Source: Nioella ostreopsis (GTDB lineage: Bacteria; Pseudomonadota; Alphaproteobacteria; Rhodobacterales; Rhodobacteraceae). Taken from it: a stretch of DNA of 64,000 nucleotides. Of this stretch, positions 25,597 to 34,377 are shown piece by piece (position 1 is the first letter of the stretch; each line of letters begins with the position of its first letter). The stretch is taken from positions 216,123 to 280,122 of the forward strand of contig NZ_RCIQ01000003.1 of the NCBI RefSeq assembly GCF_004000255.1, read 5' to 3'. Position numbers and translations under genes: made by a program. The notes under the pieces were generated by a model. The model saw only the letters and a list, made by a program, of their open reading frames with translations, made no database searches and was not told the origin of the DNA.

Positions 25597-26879
25597 CCCT
25601 GACGCCCGCCGACATCGCCGGATCGGTTCGCCATGCCGCGCTGACAGCCGATGTCACGCAGATTGCCCGGCGGGCCGTTCTGGACACATCCGGGGCGATG
25701 CTGGCCGGGCTGCACAGCGCGCAGGCCGATGCCGTGCGGAACATGGCCGGCCTGACCGGGGCGCAGGGGGCGGTTCAGGCGGCGCTGGTGTTGGGCACCG
25801 CCGCCCATGCGCTGGATTTCGACGATTATGAAGATGTCGGCTCCACCCATCCGAGCGCGCCGATCCTCGCGGCCCTCTTTGCCAGCCTCGGGGCGCGGCC
25901 GGTCACGATTGCCGATATTCTTTTGGCGTATGTCGCGGGCTACGAGACGATTTTGCTGCTTGGCGACATGCTCAGCCACGCGCATTACCTAAAAGGGTGG
26001 CATGCCACCGGCACTCTGGGCGCCCTTGGCGCGGCGGTCGCCGTGGCCCGGCTGCTGGACCTGCCGGCGGAAGGCATGGGGCAAGCACTGTCCATCGCGA
26101 CGAGCCAGGCATCGGGTCTCAAGCGGCAATTCGGCACCGGAATGAAGGCCGTGCATGCGGGACTGGCGGCACAAACAGGGGTCCTGGCGGCGCATCTTGC
26201 CGCATCGGGCCTGACAGCCTCGGACAATCCGCTGGAGGGCCAAGCCGGTTGGGCCACGCTGATGGGTGCCCCGAAAGATCGCGCCGGATCAGGCCGGTCC
26301 CTGACGATCCGGGACCATCCCCCCTATGCCAAGCCATGGCCCTGCTGCGGCTACACGCACCGCAGCATCGAAGCGGCACTAAGGATCCAGGCCCGCCTGC
26401 CACGAAGCCCGTCCGCCCGGATCGTTGCAATCCGTCTGGACATGCCGGATGCCTATCTCGACGTTGCCGGATTTCGCGCCCCGCGCACCGAGGCCGAGGC
26501 GCGTTTCTCGACCAGCTACTGCGTGGCCACCGCCTTGCTGACCGGTGCGCTTGGCCCGGAGGATTTTCATCCCGCCGCCCTGTCCGACCCGGCGCGTCTT
26601 GCCATGGAAGCGCGCGTGACCGCACAGCCCTACCCGCTGCCAGAAGGCGCTGGCGACATGTGCGTCGAGGCCCCCGACCGCGTGGAGGTGACCCTGTCCG
26701 ATGGCACCGTGATGTCCGACTCCGTGGCACATGTGAAGGGCGGCCCGGACGCCCCCCTGTCCGACCGGGACATTCTCGACAAGTTCATCGCCTGTGGTGG
26801 CCGCCCCGAAGAGGCACATGCCTTTAACACCGGCTCTCTGCAATCTCCGTTTCAACTGTTCACTGGACTTCTGCCATGA
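25593..26879 (+). CDS. MmgE/PrpD family protein
   Basis: The 428-aa protein belongs to the MmgE/PrpD fold, which includes 2-methylcitrate dehydratase, cis-aconitate decarboxylase and iminodisuccinate epimerase. Visible signatures are AAHALDFDDYEDVGSTHPSAP near 70, HYLKGWHATGTLGALGAA near 130, and KPWPCCGYTH near 248. It overlaps the regulator before it and the Rieske oxygenase after it by 4 bases each. The acid it dehydrates or isomerises is not known; an intermediate of the betaine- or hydroxyproline-like pathway is plausible. Confidence 0.88.
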   Translation: MTLTPADIAGSVRHAALTADVTQIARRAVLDTSGAMLAGLHSAQADAVRNMAGLTGAQGAVQAALVLGTAAHALDFDDYEDVGSTHPSAPILAALFASLGARPVTIADILLAYVAGYETILLLGDMLSHAHYLKGWHATGTLGALGAAVAVARLLDLPAEGMGQALSIATSQASGLKRQFGTGMKAVHAGLAAQTGVLAAHLAASGLTASDNPLEGQAGWATLMGAPKDRAGSGRSLTIRDHPPYAKPWPCCGYTHRSIEAALRIQARLPRSPSARIVAIRLDMPDAYLDVAGFRAPRTEAEARFSTSYCVATALLTGALGPEDFHPAALSDPARLAMEARVTAQPYPLPEGAGDMCVEAPDRVEVTLSDGTVMSDSVAHVKGGPDAPLSDRDILDKFIACGGRPEEAHAFNTGSLQSPFQLFTGLLP

Positions 26880-27967
26880 CTCAACCGACCCGCTCGCTCG
26901 ATGCCCGCTACTATACCGACCCGCAGGTCTTCGAAGTGGAAAAGGCCGGGCTGCTTGCCCGCACCTGGCAATTCGCCTGCCATGCCAGCCAGTTGGAAAA
27001 CCCCGGCGACTACGTCGCGTTCGATCTGGGCGATGAAAGCCTGTTCGCGATCAAGGGGCGCGACGGGGAAATTCGCAGTTTCTACAATGTCTGCCAGCAC
27101 CGGGCACATCAGCTTGTCAGCGGTGCAGGCTCCACCCGCGTCATCGTCTGCCCCTACCACGCCTGGACCTATGAACTGACCGGCGGATTGCGCGCCGCGC
27201 CGAACGCGAAATCGGTGCCGGGATTCGACGCATCGAAAATCTGCCTGACGGAAGTGCGCACCGAGGTGTTTCTGGGCTTCGTCTTCGTCAATCTCGACCC
27301 GCAGGCCAAGCCGATGGAGGACTGGTTTCCCAATGCCCGCGCCGAACTGGAGGCCTTCGTGCCCAACTGGGCGGAGCTCAAACCGCTGGAATGGGTGGAA
27401 ATCCCTGAAAACTGCAACTGGAAGGTTTCGGTAGAGAACTATTCCGAATGCTATCATTGCAGCCTGAACCACCCCACCTTCTCCACCGGCGTGATCCGGC
27501 CCGAAACCTATGACATCCAGCCCCAGGGCTATTGCCTGCGTCACACGACCGAATGCAACGACCTCAGCCAGATGACCTATGACATCGACAGCGGTTTCGC
27601 GAATAACGACAAGTATTCCAGCTGGTTCCTGTGGCCGATGTTCAGCTTTCAGGTCTATCCGGGAAACCTGCTGAACACCTATCACTGGCGCGCGGTGGAT
27701 GCCGATCACGTGGTGGTCTGGCGCGGCTGGTATTCGGTTGGCGGCTTCGACGACGAAACCGTCCGCCGCATGGCACAACAGGACCGCGCCACCACGGTGG
27801 AGGAAGACATTCACCTGGTCGAAAGCGTCCAGCGCGGCCTGAAATCGCGCGGCTATGTTCCGGGGCCGCTTGTCGTCGATCCCGCCTGCGGCGTGAATTC
27901 CGAGCATTCCATCCTGCATCTGCAACGCTGGATGCGAGAGGCGGCCAGCGACAGCAAGACGCCGTAG
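26876..27967 (+). CDS. Rieske oxygenase alpha subunit, quaternary-amine demethylase type
   Basis: The 363-aa product has a Rieske [2Fe-2S] site of Cys73-x-His75 and Cys92-x2-His95 (CQHRAH, CPYHAW), and a mononuclear iron site of His194, His199 and about Asp311. The residue bridging the two centres is Glu191 (NYSECYH), as in carnitine and glycine-betaine oxygenases, where aromatic-ring oxygenases normally use Asp. This favours N-demethylation of a quaternary amine such as glycine betaine or proline betaine. No ferredoxin reductase gene is next to it, so electrons must come from elsewhere. It is last in the RpiR-PrpD-Rieske operon. Confidence 0.88.
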   Translation: MTQPTRSLDARYYTDPQVFEVEKAGLLARTWQFACHASQLENPGDYVAFDLGDESLFAIKGRDGEIRSFYNVCQHRAHQLVSGAGSTRVIVCPYHAWTYELTGGLRAAPNAKSVPGFDASKICLTEVRTEVFLGFVFVNLDPQAKPMEDWFPNARAELEAFVPNWAELKPLEWVEIPENCNWKVSVENYSECYHCSLNHPTFSTGVIRPETYDIQPQGYCLRHTTECNDLSQMTYDIDSGFANNDKYSSWFLWPMFSFQVYPGNLLNTYHWRAVDADHVVVWRGWYSVGGFDDETVRRMAQQDRATTVEEDIHLVESVQRGLKSRGYVPGPLVVDPACGVNSEHSILHLQRWMREAASDSKTP

Positions 27968-27982
27968 ACCGCCCCACCCCCG

Positions 27983-29410
27983 TCAGGCGGCCTTTGACAA
28001 GCTGCGGTCGCCTGCTGCCGGGATCAGGGCCGTGTGCAGAACGCCGATCGTCTTGTCGAGATCGCCGCATTCCATGACGAACTGAACATCGACGCTGCGC
28101 GGTCCCTGCAAGGCGCCCACGGCCTCAAGCCCGGCTTCGGCAATAACCTGCAAGCCGCGGCTCAGGATCGACAGCCCGCTCAGATCCCGGCCGATCACCG
28201 AGGCGATGGCCAGCTTGCGCGAGGTGATGCGCGCCGCCGGATAGAGCCGTTCAAGGTCCTTCTCAACGCGCCGCATGATCTTCAGCGAGGCATCCACGTA
28301 ATGGGTGATCGTGTTGGCATTGGACAGCTTCGACACGATCCGCACATTGTGACGCGTCAGCACGTCGAGGATCGCGGCGTCATAGCCTTTCACCCCGACC
28401 ATGTCCTGTTCGAACACTTCCAGCGCGATGATGTCGAGCCCGGTGACGATCTCGGCCTCGGGCGTTTCCGCCGGGCGGTCGTCGATCAGGGTGCCGGGAT
28501 CGCCCGGTTCGAATGCATTGGTGACGCGCAGCGGAACATCCGCCTGCCGCAGGGTCTTGGCCGCCTTGGGGTGGATCGCCTCCATCCCCATGTTCGACAA
28601 CTGGTCAGCCACGTCATAGTTGGTGTGGCCGATCTTCTGCGCCTTGTCCGCCCCGACCAGGCGCGGGTCGGCAGAGGACAGGTGGAATTCCTTGTGAATG
28701 ATCGCCTCCCGCGCGCCGGACAGGGCCGCGAGGCGCGAAAAGGTGATCTCGGAATACCCGCGATCGAATTCGCGCATCAAGCCCTCGGCGCATTGCGCAT
28801 AGCCGGTGACAATCGGCATTTCCGCACTGATATCAATCCCTTCGATGCCGCCCTTGATGCGGTTTTCAAGATCGACCGTCTGCTCGTCACGCCAGCCGGT
28901 CAGGTCCACCAGCCGGGCATTCACCCCGGCGCGTTGCAACAGCAGGGTCGCGGTGAAGGCGGAATGCGCCTCGCCAAGACCCGACAGCAATTCGCGCACC
29001 TGCAACAGATGCTCGGACAGTCGGAAATGGCCGTAGGAGCACAGCCTGCGCAAATCCACAAGGCAATTGCGGGTGCCCTCGATCCGTTCAAGAACGAAGG
29101 CATCCGCCTGCTCCCGGTCGGCGGGATGATCCAGCACCGCGCCATGCGCGTCTGTCATCGCGTCCGCGACGCGGTCCAGTGCGCCGTGCCAGCCATGATC
29201 GGACTCTGCCCCGGCGAAGCGGGCATAGACGCCGGGATCGCCGGATTTCTTGTGCTCCAGCAGCAGGTCGGTCACGCCCCCGAAGGCAGAGACCACGAAC
29301 ATGCGACCATAGAGGTCGGCACCGTTCCGGTCACCGATGAACAGGGTATCGCGCAGCGCGTCCAGTCTCGACATGGACGTGCCGCCGATCTTCTCGACAG
29401 TATGGGTCAT
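27983..29410 (-). CDS. ask: Aspartate kinase of the ectoine gene cluster
   Basis: The 475-aa aspartokinase makes aspartyl phosphate, the first step toward the aspartate semialdehyde used for ectoine. The N-terminus VEKIGGTSMSRLD is the ATP-binding KxGGTS motif in the form seen in ectoine-linked kinases, and the C-terminal part carries ACT-type regulatory segments (DMVGVKGYDAAIL, IASVIGRDL). It lies 3 bases after ectC in an ectABC-ask order. Such dedicated isozymes are known to escape normal feedback control, allowing large amounts of ectoine to be made. Confidence 0.92.
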   Translation of the reverse strand: MTHTVEKIGGTSMSRLDALRDTLFIGDRNGADLYGRMFVVSAFGGVTDLLLEHKKSGDPGVYARFAGAESDHGWHGALDRVADAMTDAHGAVLDHPADREQADAFVLERIEGTRNCLVDLRRLCSYGHFRLSEHLLQVRELLSGLGEAHSAFTATLLLQRAGVNARLVDLTGWRDEQTVDLENRIKGGIEGIDISAEMPIVTGYAQCAEGLMREFDRGYSEITFSRLAALSGAREAIIHKEFHLSSADPRLVGADKAQKIGHTNYDVADQLSNMGMEAIHPKAAKTLRQADVPLRVTNAFEPGDPGTLIDDRPAETPEAEIVTGLDIIALEVFEQDMVGVKGYDAAILDVLTRHNVRIVSKLSNANTITHYVDASLKIMRRVEKDLERLYPAARITSRKLAIASVIGRDLSGLSILSRGLQVIAEAGLEAVGALQGPRSVDVQFVMECGDLDKTIGVLHTALIPAAGDRSLSKAA

Positions 29411-29413
29411 GGG

Positions 29414-29815
29414 TCAGTCAGCCAATTCTTCCGCAGCAGCGTAGGAGCCGTCCTCGCGGTGCACTTCCTTGCCGGTCACCGGCGGATTGAACACGCAGGC
29501 CATCGCCAGTTCTTCCTCGGCACGCAGCACGTGACGGTCATGTTCATTCAGCGCGTACATGACGCCGGGCCTGATCTCATGCGTCTCGCCGCTGGCGAGA
29601 TCGGTGATCGAGCCCTTGCCTTGCATGCAATAGACGCTTTCGAAGTGGTTCTTGTACTCGAACGTATGTTCCGAACCGGCATTGAGAAAGGTGATATGGA
29701 AGGAAAATCCCATCCCGTCACTCGCCAGCAGCATACGCACCGAGGACCATTCGGCATCCGATACGACGCGGTCGCGCTCTTGTTCGATGATCTTGTTGAA
29801 ATCCCTGACAATCAT
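29414..29815 (-). CDS. ectC: L-ectoine synthase
   Basis: The 133-aa cupin enzyme cyclises N-gamma-acetyl-2,4-diaminobutyrate to ectoine. Iron ligands known for EctC are present: Glu59 in NHFESVYC, Tyr87 in VMYALN and His95 in HDRHVL. Length and sequence follow the family throughout. It stands 3 bases after ectB and 3 before ask, in the usual order. Confidence 0.95.
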   Translation of the reverse strand: MIVRDFNKIIEQERDRVVSDAEWSSVRMLLASDGMGFSFHITFLNAGSEHTFEYKNHFESVYCMQGKGSITDLASGETHEIRPGVMYALNEHDRHVLRAEEELAMACVFNPPVTGKEVHREDGSYAAAEELAD

Positions 29816-29818
29816 GTC

Positions 29819-31108
29819 TTACTCCGCCGCTATCTTGGTGCCGAGCGTTGCATCGCGCGCCGCGTCGAGAAGGATGTTCAACCCCTTGCGGAACAGCGTC
29901 TCGGGCGTGGTCAGCGGGGCCAGAACCTTGACCACCTGATCCTCGTTGCCCGAGGTTTCGATGATCAGGCCCTTCTGGAAGGCCCGCGCACAGATATCGG
30001 CGGCGAGGTCGCCAGACCCCACATCCACACCCTGCATCATGCCACGGCCTTTCAGCGTCGCACCGGGCACCAGATCGGCCACGCCTTGCAGCGCATCGGT
30101 CAGCAGGCTCGCCTTGTGCGAGATGTCTTTCGCGAAGCCCGGATCGCTCCAGAACTTCTCGATCGAGACGCGGGCGGTCACGAAGGCATGGGTGTTGCCA
30201 CGGAAGGTGCCGTTATGTTCGGCCGGGCCGAACACATCGAATTCGGGGCGCACCAGAACCAGTGACATTGGCAGGCCAAAGCCCGACACGGATTTTGCCA
30301 TCGTCACGATATCCGGCATGATGTCCATCTCCTCGAAGGAGAAGAAGGGTCCGGTCCGGCCGCAGCCGGCCTGGATGTCGTCAACGATCAGCAACGCACC
30401 ATGGTCGCGCGCAAGATCCGCCACGCGCCGCAGCCATTCGGGGCTGGCCGCGTTCAAGCCGCCTTCGCCCTGCACCGTTTCCAGCAGGATCGCCGCAGGC
30501 GCGTCGATGCCGCTGGAGCTGTCAGTCAGCATCGCCTCCAGGAAATCGGCGGAATCCGTCGCCTCGCCGAAATAGCCGTCATACGGCATGCGCGTAACGC
30601 CTTGCAGCGTTATGCCCGCACCACCGCGATGATAGCCATTGCCGGTCGCCGCAAGCGCCCCGAGTGTCACGCCATGAAACCCGTTGGTGAACGCAATGAT
30701 ATTGGTGCGCCCGGTCACCTTGCGGGCCAGTTTCATCGCCGCCTCGACCGCATTGGCCCCGGTCGGACCGGTAAACATCACCTTGTGGTCCATGCCGCGC
30801 GGGTTGAGGATATGGGTGTCGAAGGCCTCCAGAAACGCGGCCTTGGTATCGGTATGCAGATCAAGCCCATGCGCCAGACCGTCCGACGCGATGTGGTCGA
30901 TCAGGGCCTGTTTCATGTCAGGGTCGTTGTGGCCGTAGTTCAGCGAAGAGCACCCGGCCAGAAAGTCGATATAGCTGCGCCCCCTGGAATCGGTGAGTTC
31001 CGATCCCGCGGCACTGGTGAACACCTTGTCGAAGCTGCGGCAATAGCTGCGCGCCTCGGACTCGCGGCGTTTGAATACAGAGATTTCGGCTGACTTGGCA
31101 GTCGGCAT
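29819..31108 (-). CDS. ectB: L-2,4-diaminobutyrate transaminase
   Basis: The 429-aa class III PLP aminotransferase converts aspartate semialdehyde to 2,4-diaminobutyrate using glutamate. MFTGPTGANAVEAA (~111) binds the cofactor phosphate, IVDDIQAGCGRTG (~241) holds the pyridine-binding Asp, and Lys272 in MAKSVSGFGLP is the Schiff-base residue. It lies between ectA and ectC. An AAAAGGA ribosome site precedes the start. Confidence 0.95.
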   Translation of the reverse strand: MPTAKSAEISVFKRRESEARSYCRSFDKVFTSAAGSELTDSRGRSYIDFLAGCSSLNYGHNDPDMKQALIDHIASDGLAHGLDLHTDTKAAFLEAFDTHILNPRGMDHKVMFTGPTGANAVEAAMKLARKVTGRTNIIAFTNGFHGVTLGALAATGNGYHRGGAGITLQGVTRMPYDGYFGEATDSADFLEAMLTDSSSGIDAPAAILLETVQGEGGLNAASPEWLRRVADLARDHGALLIVDDIQAGCGRTGPFFSFEEMDIMPDIVTMAKSVSGFGLPMSLVLVRPEFDVFGPAEHNGTFRGNTHAFVTARVSIEKFWSDPGFAKDISHKASLLTDALQGVADLVPGATLKGRGMMQGVDVGSGDLAADICARAFQKGLIIETSGNEDQVVKVLAPLTTPETLFRKGLNILLDAARDATLGTKIAAE

Positions 31109-31162
31109 AATAGGTCCTTTTGGATTTCTATGGGGAAGGTGCAGGCCGTCGCGAAGCAGGGC

Positions 31163-31693
31163 TCAGGCCGCGTTGCGCAACCGCTCCTGCAGGTCGATGG
31201 TGACCATGTGCTCGGTGCTGTGGCGGTCCCGGAAATGCAGCGCCTGCGTGTAATGCGCCTGCACGTCGAGCTTGGAGTCGCGATGCCCGGCGAACTTGCG
31301 GAACAGCGCCCAGGACGGCTCGTTATCGGCCGTGATCGTGGTTTGAAGGCGCTGGACATCGGCACAGGCGGGACGTTCCAGCAGGCTCGACAGCATGAGC
31401 GTGCCCAAGCCTGTACCGCGCGCCGTTTCGGACACGGCCACCTGCCAGACGAACAGGGTTTCCGGGTCATAGGGCAGCACATAGGCCGACACCCAGCCGA
31501 CAACCTTGCCGTCAAGCTCGGCCACAACGCAGGTATCGCGGAAATGATCGCACTGGATCAGGTTGCAATACATGGAGTTCTCGTCCAGCGGCTTGCACGC
31601 GCGAACCAGTTCCCAGATCTCCGCACCATCCTCGGCGGCGGGCTCCCGCAGCGTGGGTGTGTTCTTGCGAAAAAACTCGAGCGCATGTCGCAT
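31163..31693 (-). CDS. ectA: L-2,4-diaminobutyrate N-gamma-acetyltransferase
   Basis: The 176-aa GNAT acetyltransferase opens the operon. The family signatures LREPAAEDGAEIWELVRAC, NLIQCDHFRDTC and the acetyl-CoA loop ETARGTGLGTLML are present. It acetylates diaminobutyrate to give the EctC substrate. GAGG stands about 10 bases upstream of the ATG at 31693. The upstream region is shared with a divergent MarR gene of the EctR type. No ectD hydroxylase is in the window. Confidence 0.95.
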   Translation of the reverse strand: MRHALEFFRKNTPTLREPAAEDGAEIWELVRACKPLDENSMYCNLIQCDHFRDTCVVAELDGKVVGWVSAYVLPYDPETLFVWQVAVSETARGTGLGTLMLSSLLERPACADVQRLQTTITADNEPSWALFRKFAGHRDSKLDVQAHYTQALHFRDRHSTEHMVTIDLQERLRNAA

Positions 31694-31776
31694 TTGCTTT
31701 TTACCTCATGATTGCTTTGAATGGCTAAGTATCAAGTTCGAGCCGAGTTTTCAAGCTCAGCGGACAAAACGCGACA

Positions 31777-31788
31777 TATTGGCCAATA
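31777..31788. promoter_or_regulatory. 12-base palindrome in the ectA-ectR intergenic region
   Basis: TATTGGCCAATA is a perfect palindrome in the AT-richer space between the divergent ectA and MarR-type genes. MarR proteins bind palindromes, so this is a candidate EctR operator. No footprint can be read from the sequence alone. Confidence 0.4.
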
Positions 31789-31905
31789 ATCGGCATGAAG
31801 CGACCTATATATTGTGATCGTCCGGCTGCTAATACTTCGCAAGTCAAAGCTTGACCCCTCTTCCAGCACATTGATTCATGACATCGCCTGTGCCAGCATC
31901 CGGGG

Positions 31906-32391
31906 ATGGATCGTGTCGATACCAGTCTAATCGCCCTGCGCCGCATTTTGCTGGCGACGAACCAGTTCAGCCGCAACCTCGCACAATCCGTTGGCCTGAC
32001 CGCGGCGCAGCTTCGGGTCCTGCAGATCGTGTCGGAGAAAGGTCAGTGCACCGCGACAGCGATTTCACTGCAAATGCGGATTTCGCAGGCCACGGTGACG
32101 TCGCTGGTAGACAAGCTCGTGCGACAGGAGATGGTGGTTCGGGAGCGGTCCCAGACCGACCGGCGGCAAACCAATATCGTGATCACCGAAAAAGGCATTC
32201 GCGCCCTTGCAGATGCCCCCGACCCGCTGCAACAGCGTTTCGTGCGCAAGTTCTCGGCCATGGAAGATTGGGAACAGGCCGCCCTGATTGCAGCGTTGGA
32301 ACGTGTCGCGTCAATGCTGGACGCCGAGGACATAGATGCCTCGCCGGTTCTGGAAGGCGGCGAGTTCCAGAAGACCGGCTCCGGCGAGTGA
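31906..32391 (+). CDS. ectR: MarR family regulator of ectoine genes (EctR type)
   Basis: The 161-aa winged-helix protein has the recognition region CTATAISLQMRISQATVTSLVDKLVRQEMVVRE cut by the wing SQTDRRQTNIVIT, standard for MarR. Its position, divergent from ectABC-ask, is that of EctR, a repressor known from halophiles and methylotrophs that acts on the ect promoter. The name rests on location as well as family. Confidence 0.82.
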   Translation: MDRVDTSLIALRRILLATNQFSRNLAQSVGLTAAQLRVLQIVSEKGQCTATAISLQMRISQATVTSLVDKLVRQEMVVRERSQTDRRQTNIVITEKGIRALADAPDPLQQRFVRKFSAMEDWEQAALIAALERVASMLDAEDIDASPVLEGGEFQKTGSGE

Positions 32392-32540
32392 ACAGACCCC
32401 GGGCTGGCCCGAAGTGACGCAGCAATATCGGCAGGCGTCGGAAACCCCCGAGATTGAGACAGCGTCATCGCGTATCCTGCGTTGCGCACGCTTGAAATTT
32501 CTGCTTCGTGCGCGAATCAGAAACGCCGCAAGAGCTCACC

Positions 32541-33032
32541 ATGAAAAAGACCGGTCTCGACATCACGGATATCCGTATTCTCAGCGCGGTTCAGCAGCAT
32601 GGACAGCTGAGCAAGACCCGCCTTGCCGAGCTTGTGCACCTGTCCCCCACCCCCTGTTGGGCCCGTCTCGACCGACTGAAGGCGGCTGGATATATCCGGG
32701 GCTATCACGCGGAAATCGCGCTGGAGCGGATCGTTGATTTCACCCAGGTCGTGGTGACCATATCGCTGACCAATCACCGCAAGGCCGATTTCGAACGCTT
32801 CGAAGCGCTGATCAACTCGCTGGACGAGATCACCGAATGCATCGCGACCGGGGGCGGCATGGATTACGTGATCAAGACCGCCACCCCGAATCTGGCGGCA
32901 TTCCAGGCGGTGATGGAGGTGCTGCTCTCCTCCGAAGTCGAGATCAATCGATACATGACCTACATCGCCACCCGGCAGGTCAAGGTCAGCCGCCCGAACC
33001 TCGCGAAACTGATTGCGCAGGCCAATAGGTAG
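32541..33032 (+). CDS. Lrp/AsnC family transcriptional regulator
   Basis: The 163-aa protein has an N-terminal HTH (LDITDIRILSAVQQHGQLSKTRLAELVHLSPTPCWARL) and a C-terminal RAM-type ligand domain. The ATG at 32541 is chosen because MKKTGLDITD aligns with family starts; an earlier GTG at 32508 would add 11 residues. Lrp regulators near ectoine genes (DoeX type) sense ectoine breakdown products, but no ectoine-degrading gene is seen here, so it could equally control the DmdA-like operon downstream. Confidence 0.88.
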   Translation: MKKTGLDITDIRILSAVQQHGQLSKTRLAELVHLSPTPCWARLDRLKAAGYIRGYHAEIALERIVDFTQVVVTISLTNHRKADFERFEALINSLDEITECIATGGGMDYVIKTATPNLAAFQAVMEVLLSSEVEINRYMTYIATRQVKVSRPNLAKLIAQANR

Positions 33033-33038
33033 CACCGC

Positions 33039-33050
33039 GACCGAACGGTC
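33039..33050. promoter_or_regulatory. Inverted repeat GACCG-AA-CGGTC, first copy
   Basis: The site has perfect 5-base arms and contains the 10-mer CCGAACGGTC, which recurs at 33159-33168. Both copies lie in the 157-base gap between the Lrp gene and the DmdA-like gene, so they are candidate operator sites. Confidence 0.45.
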
Positions 33051-33153
33051 TGTTTTGGAAATTTTTTCGGACGGAACGGGCTGAAAACCCCGCGTTTTCG
33101 GACCGCATCTTCCGGGGAATCGGCCCTAAAAGATCGCCAGCTTCAACGATGCC

Positions 33154-33170
33154 CTGACCCGAACGGTCAG
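33154..33170. promoter_or_regulatory. Inverted repeat CTGACC-CGAAC-GGTCAG, second copy
   Basis: Perfect 6-base arms surround the same CCGAACGGTC core as the site 118 bases upstream. It ends 19 bases before the start of the DmdA-like gene, where a bound protein could block or help its expression. Confidence 0.5.
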
Positions 33171-33189
33171 CAGTTATGAGGGCGAACAC

Positions 33190-34350
33190 ATGACACAACC
33201 AGACGACTTCGGGTTTGGCACCCAGATCCGCAAATCCCCCTATTTCGACGCCACCGTCCGGTGGGGTGCGAAGGGTTTTTCCGTTTACAATCATATGTAT
33301 ATCCCTCGTGACTTCGGCGATCCAGAACAGAATTTCTGGAACCTCGTGAACGATGCGATCCTCTGCGATGTGGCGGTGGAGCGTCAGGTCGAGATCACCG
33401 GTCCCGACGCGGCGCGCTTCGTTCAAATGCTGACCCCGCGCGATCTGTCCAAGATGGCCGTGGGCCAGTGCAAATATGTGCTGATCACCAATGCCGAGGG
33501 CGGCATCCTGAATGACCCGATCCTGCTGCGGCTAGCGGAAAACCACTTCTGGATCTCGCTGGCCGACAGCGACATCCTGCTGTGGGCGCAGGGTGTGGCG
33601 GTGCATTCGGGGATGGATGTGACGATCACGGAACCCGACGTGTCGCCGCTTCAGCTTCAGGGTCCCCGCTCGGGCGAAATCATGAAGGCGCTGTTTGGCG
33701 ACAGCATCATGGATCTGAAATACTACTGGCTGCGGGAACTGGATCTCGATGGCATGCCGCTGGTCGTGTCGCGCACCGGCTGGTCCAGCGAACTGGGCTA
33801 CGAGATCTATCTTCGTGACGGATCCAAGGGCGACCTGCTGTGGGAAACCATCATGGCCGCCGGGATGGAGTTCGGTCTGAAGCCGGGGCATACCTCGTCG
33901 ATCCGGCGGATCGAGGGCGGCATGCTGTCCTATCACGCCGATGCCGATATCCACACCAACCCGTTCGAGCTGGGTCTGGACCGGCTGGTCAATCTCGACA
34001 TGGACGCCGATTTCATCGGCAAGGCCGCGCTTGCCCGCATCAAGCAAGAGGGTGTCAGCCGCAAGCAGGTCGGCCTGATCATCGAGGGCACGCCGCTCAA
34101 TGGGCCAAACACCTCTTACTGGCCGATCAAGAAGAACGGCGAGATCATCGGCAAGGTGACCTCCGCTGTCTACTCTCCGCGTCTGAAACAGAACATCGCG
34201 CTGGCGATGGTGGCGACAGAGCATGCCCATCTGGGGGCCGATGTCGAGGTCGTGAACCGGACCGGTCTGGTCAACGAGGCCGGCACCGAACGCGCTGTGA
34301 TCGTCGACCGCCCGTTCTTCGACCCGAAGAAAAAGATCGCGGCGGCCTGA
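33190..34350 (+). CDS. GcvT-fold protein related to DMSP demethylase DmdA
   Basis: The 386-aa protein belongs to the GcvT/aminomethyltransferase fold. It follows the DmdA pattern closely: FSVYNHMYIPRDFGD near the start, DVAVERQVEITGPDAARFVQMLTPRDLSKM, GGILNDPILLRLAENHFWISLADSDILLW, EPDVSPLQLQGPR and SRTGWSSELGYEIYLRD. DmdA transfers a methyl from DMSP to tetrahydrofolate, leaving methylmercaptopropionate. Many roseobacter paralogues share this sequence type without proven DMSP activity, so the methyl donor could be another sulfonium or amine. OsmC and crotonase-like genes follow in the same direction. No dmdB or dmdC was seen. Confidence 0.82.
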   Translation: MTQPDDFGFGTQIRKSPYFDATVRWGAKGFSVYNHMYIPRDFGDPEQNFWNLVNDAILCDVAVERQVEITGPDAARFVQMLTPRDLSKMAVGQCKYVLITNAEGGILNDPILLRLAENHFWISLADSDILLWAQGVAVHSGMDVTITEPDVSPLQLQGPRSGEIMKALFGDSIMDLKYYWLRELDLDGMPLVVSRTGWSSELGYEIYLRDGSKGDLLWETIMAAGMEFGLKPGHTSSIRRIEGGMLSYHADADIHTNPFELGLDRLVNLDMDADFIGKAALARIKQEGVSRKQVGLIIEGTPLNGPNTSYWPIKKNGEIIGKVTSAVYSPRLKQNIALAMVATEHAHLGADVEVVNRTGLVNEAGTERAVIVDRPFFDPKKKIAAA

Positions 34351-34377
34351 GCGTCGACCGAGCAGGAAAAAGACAAG

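Noticed and set aside
28034..30265. A 743-codon plus-strand frame across the ectoine genes
   Set aside because: It runs opposite to ask, ectC and part of ectB, which are certain; the translation matches no family.
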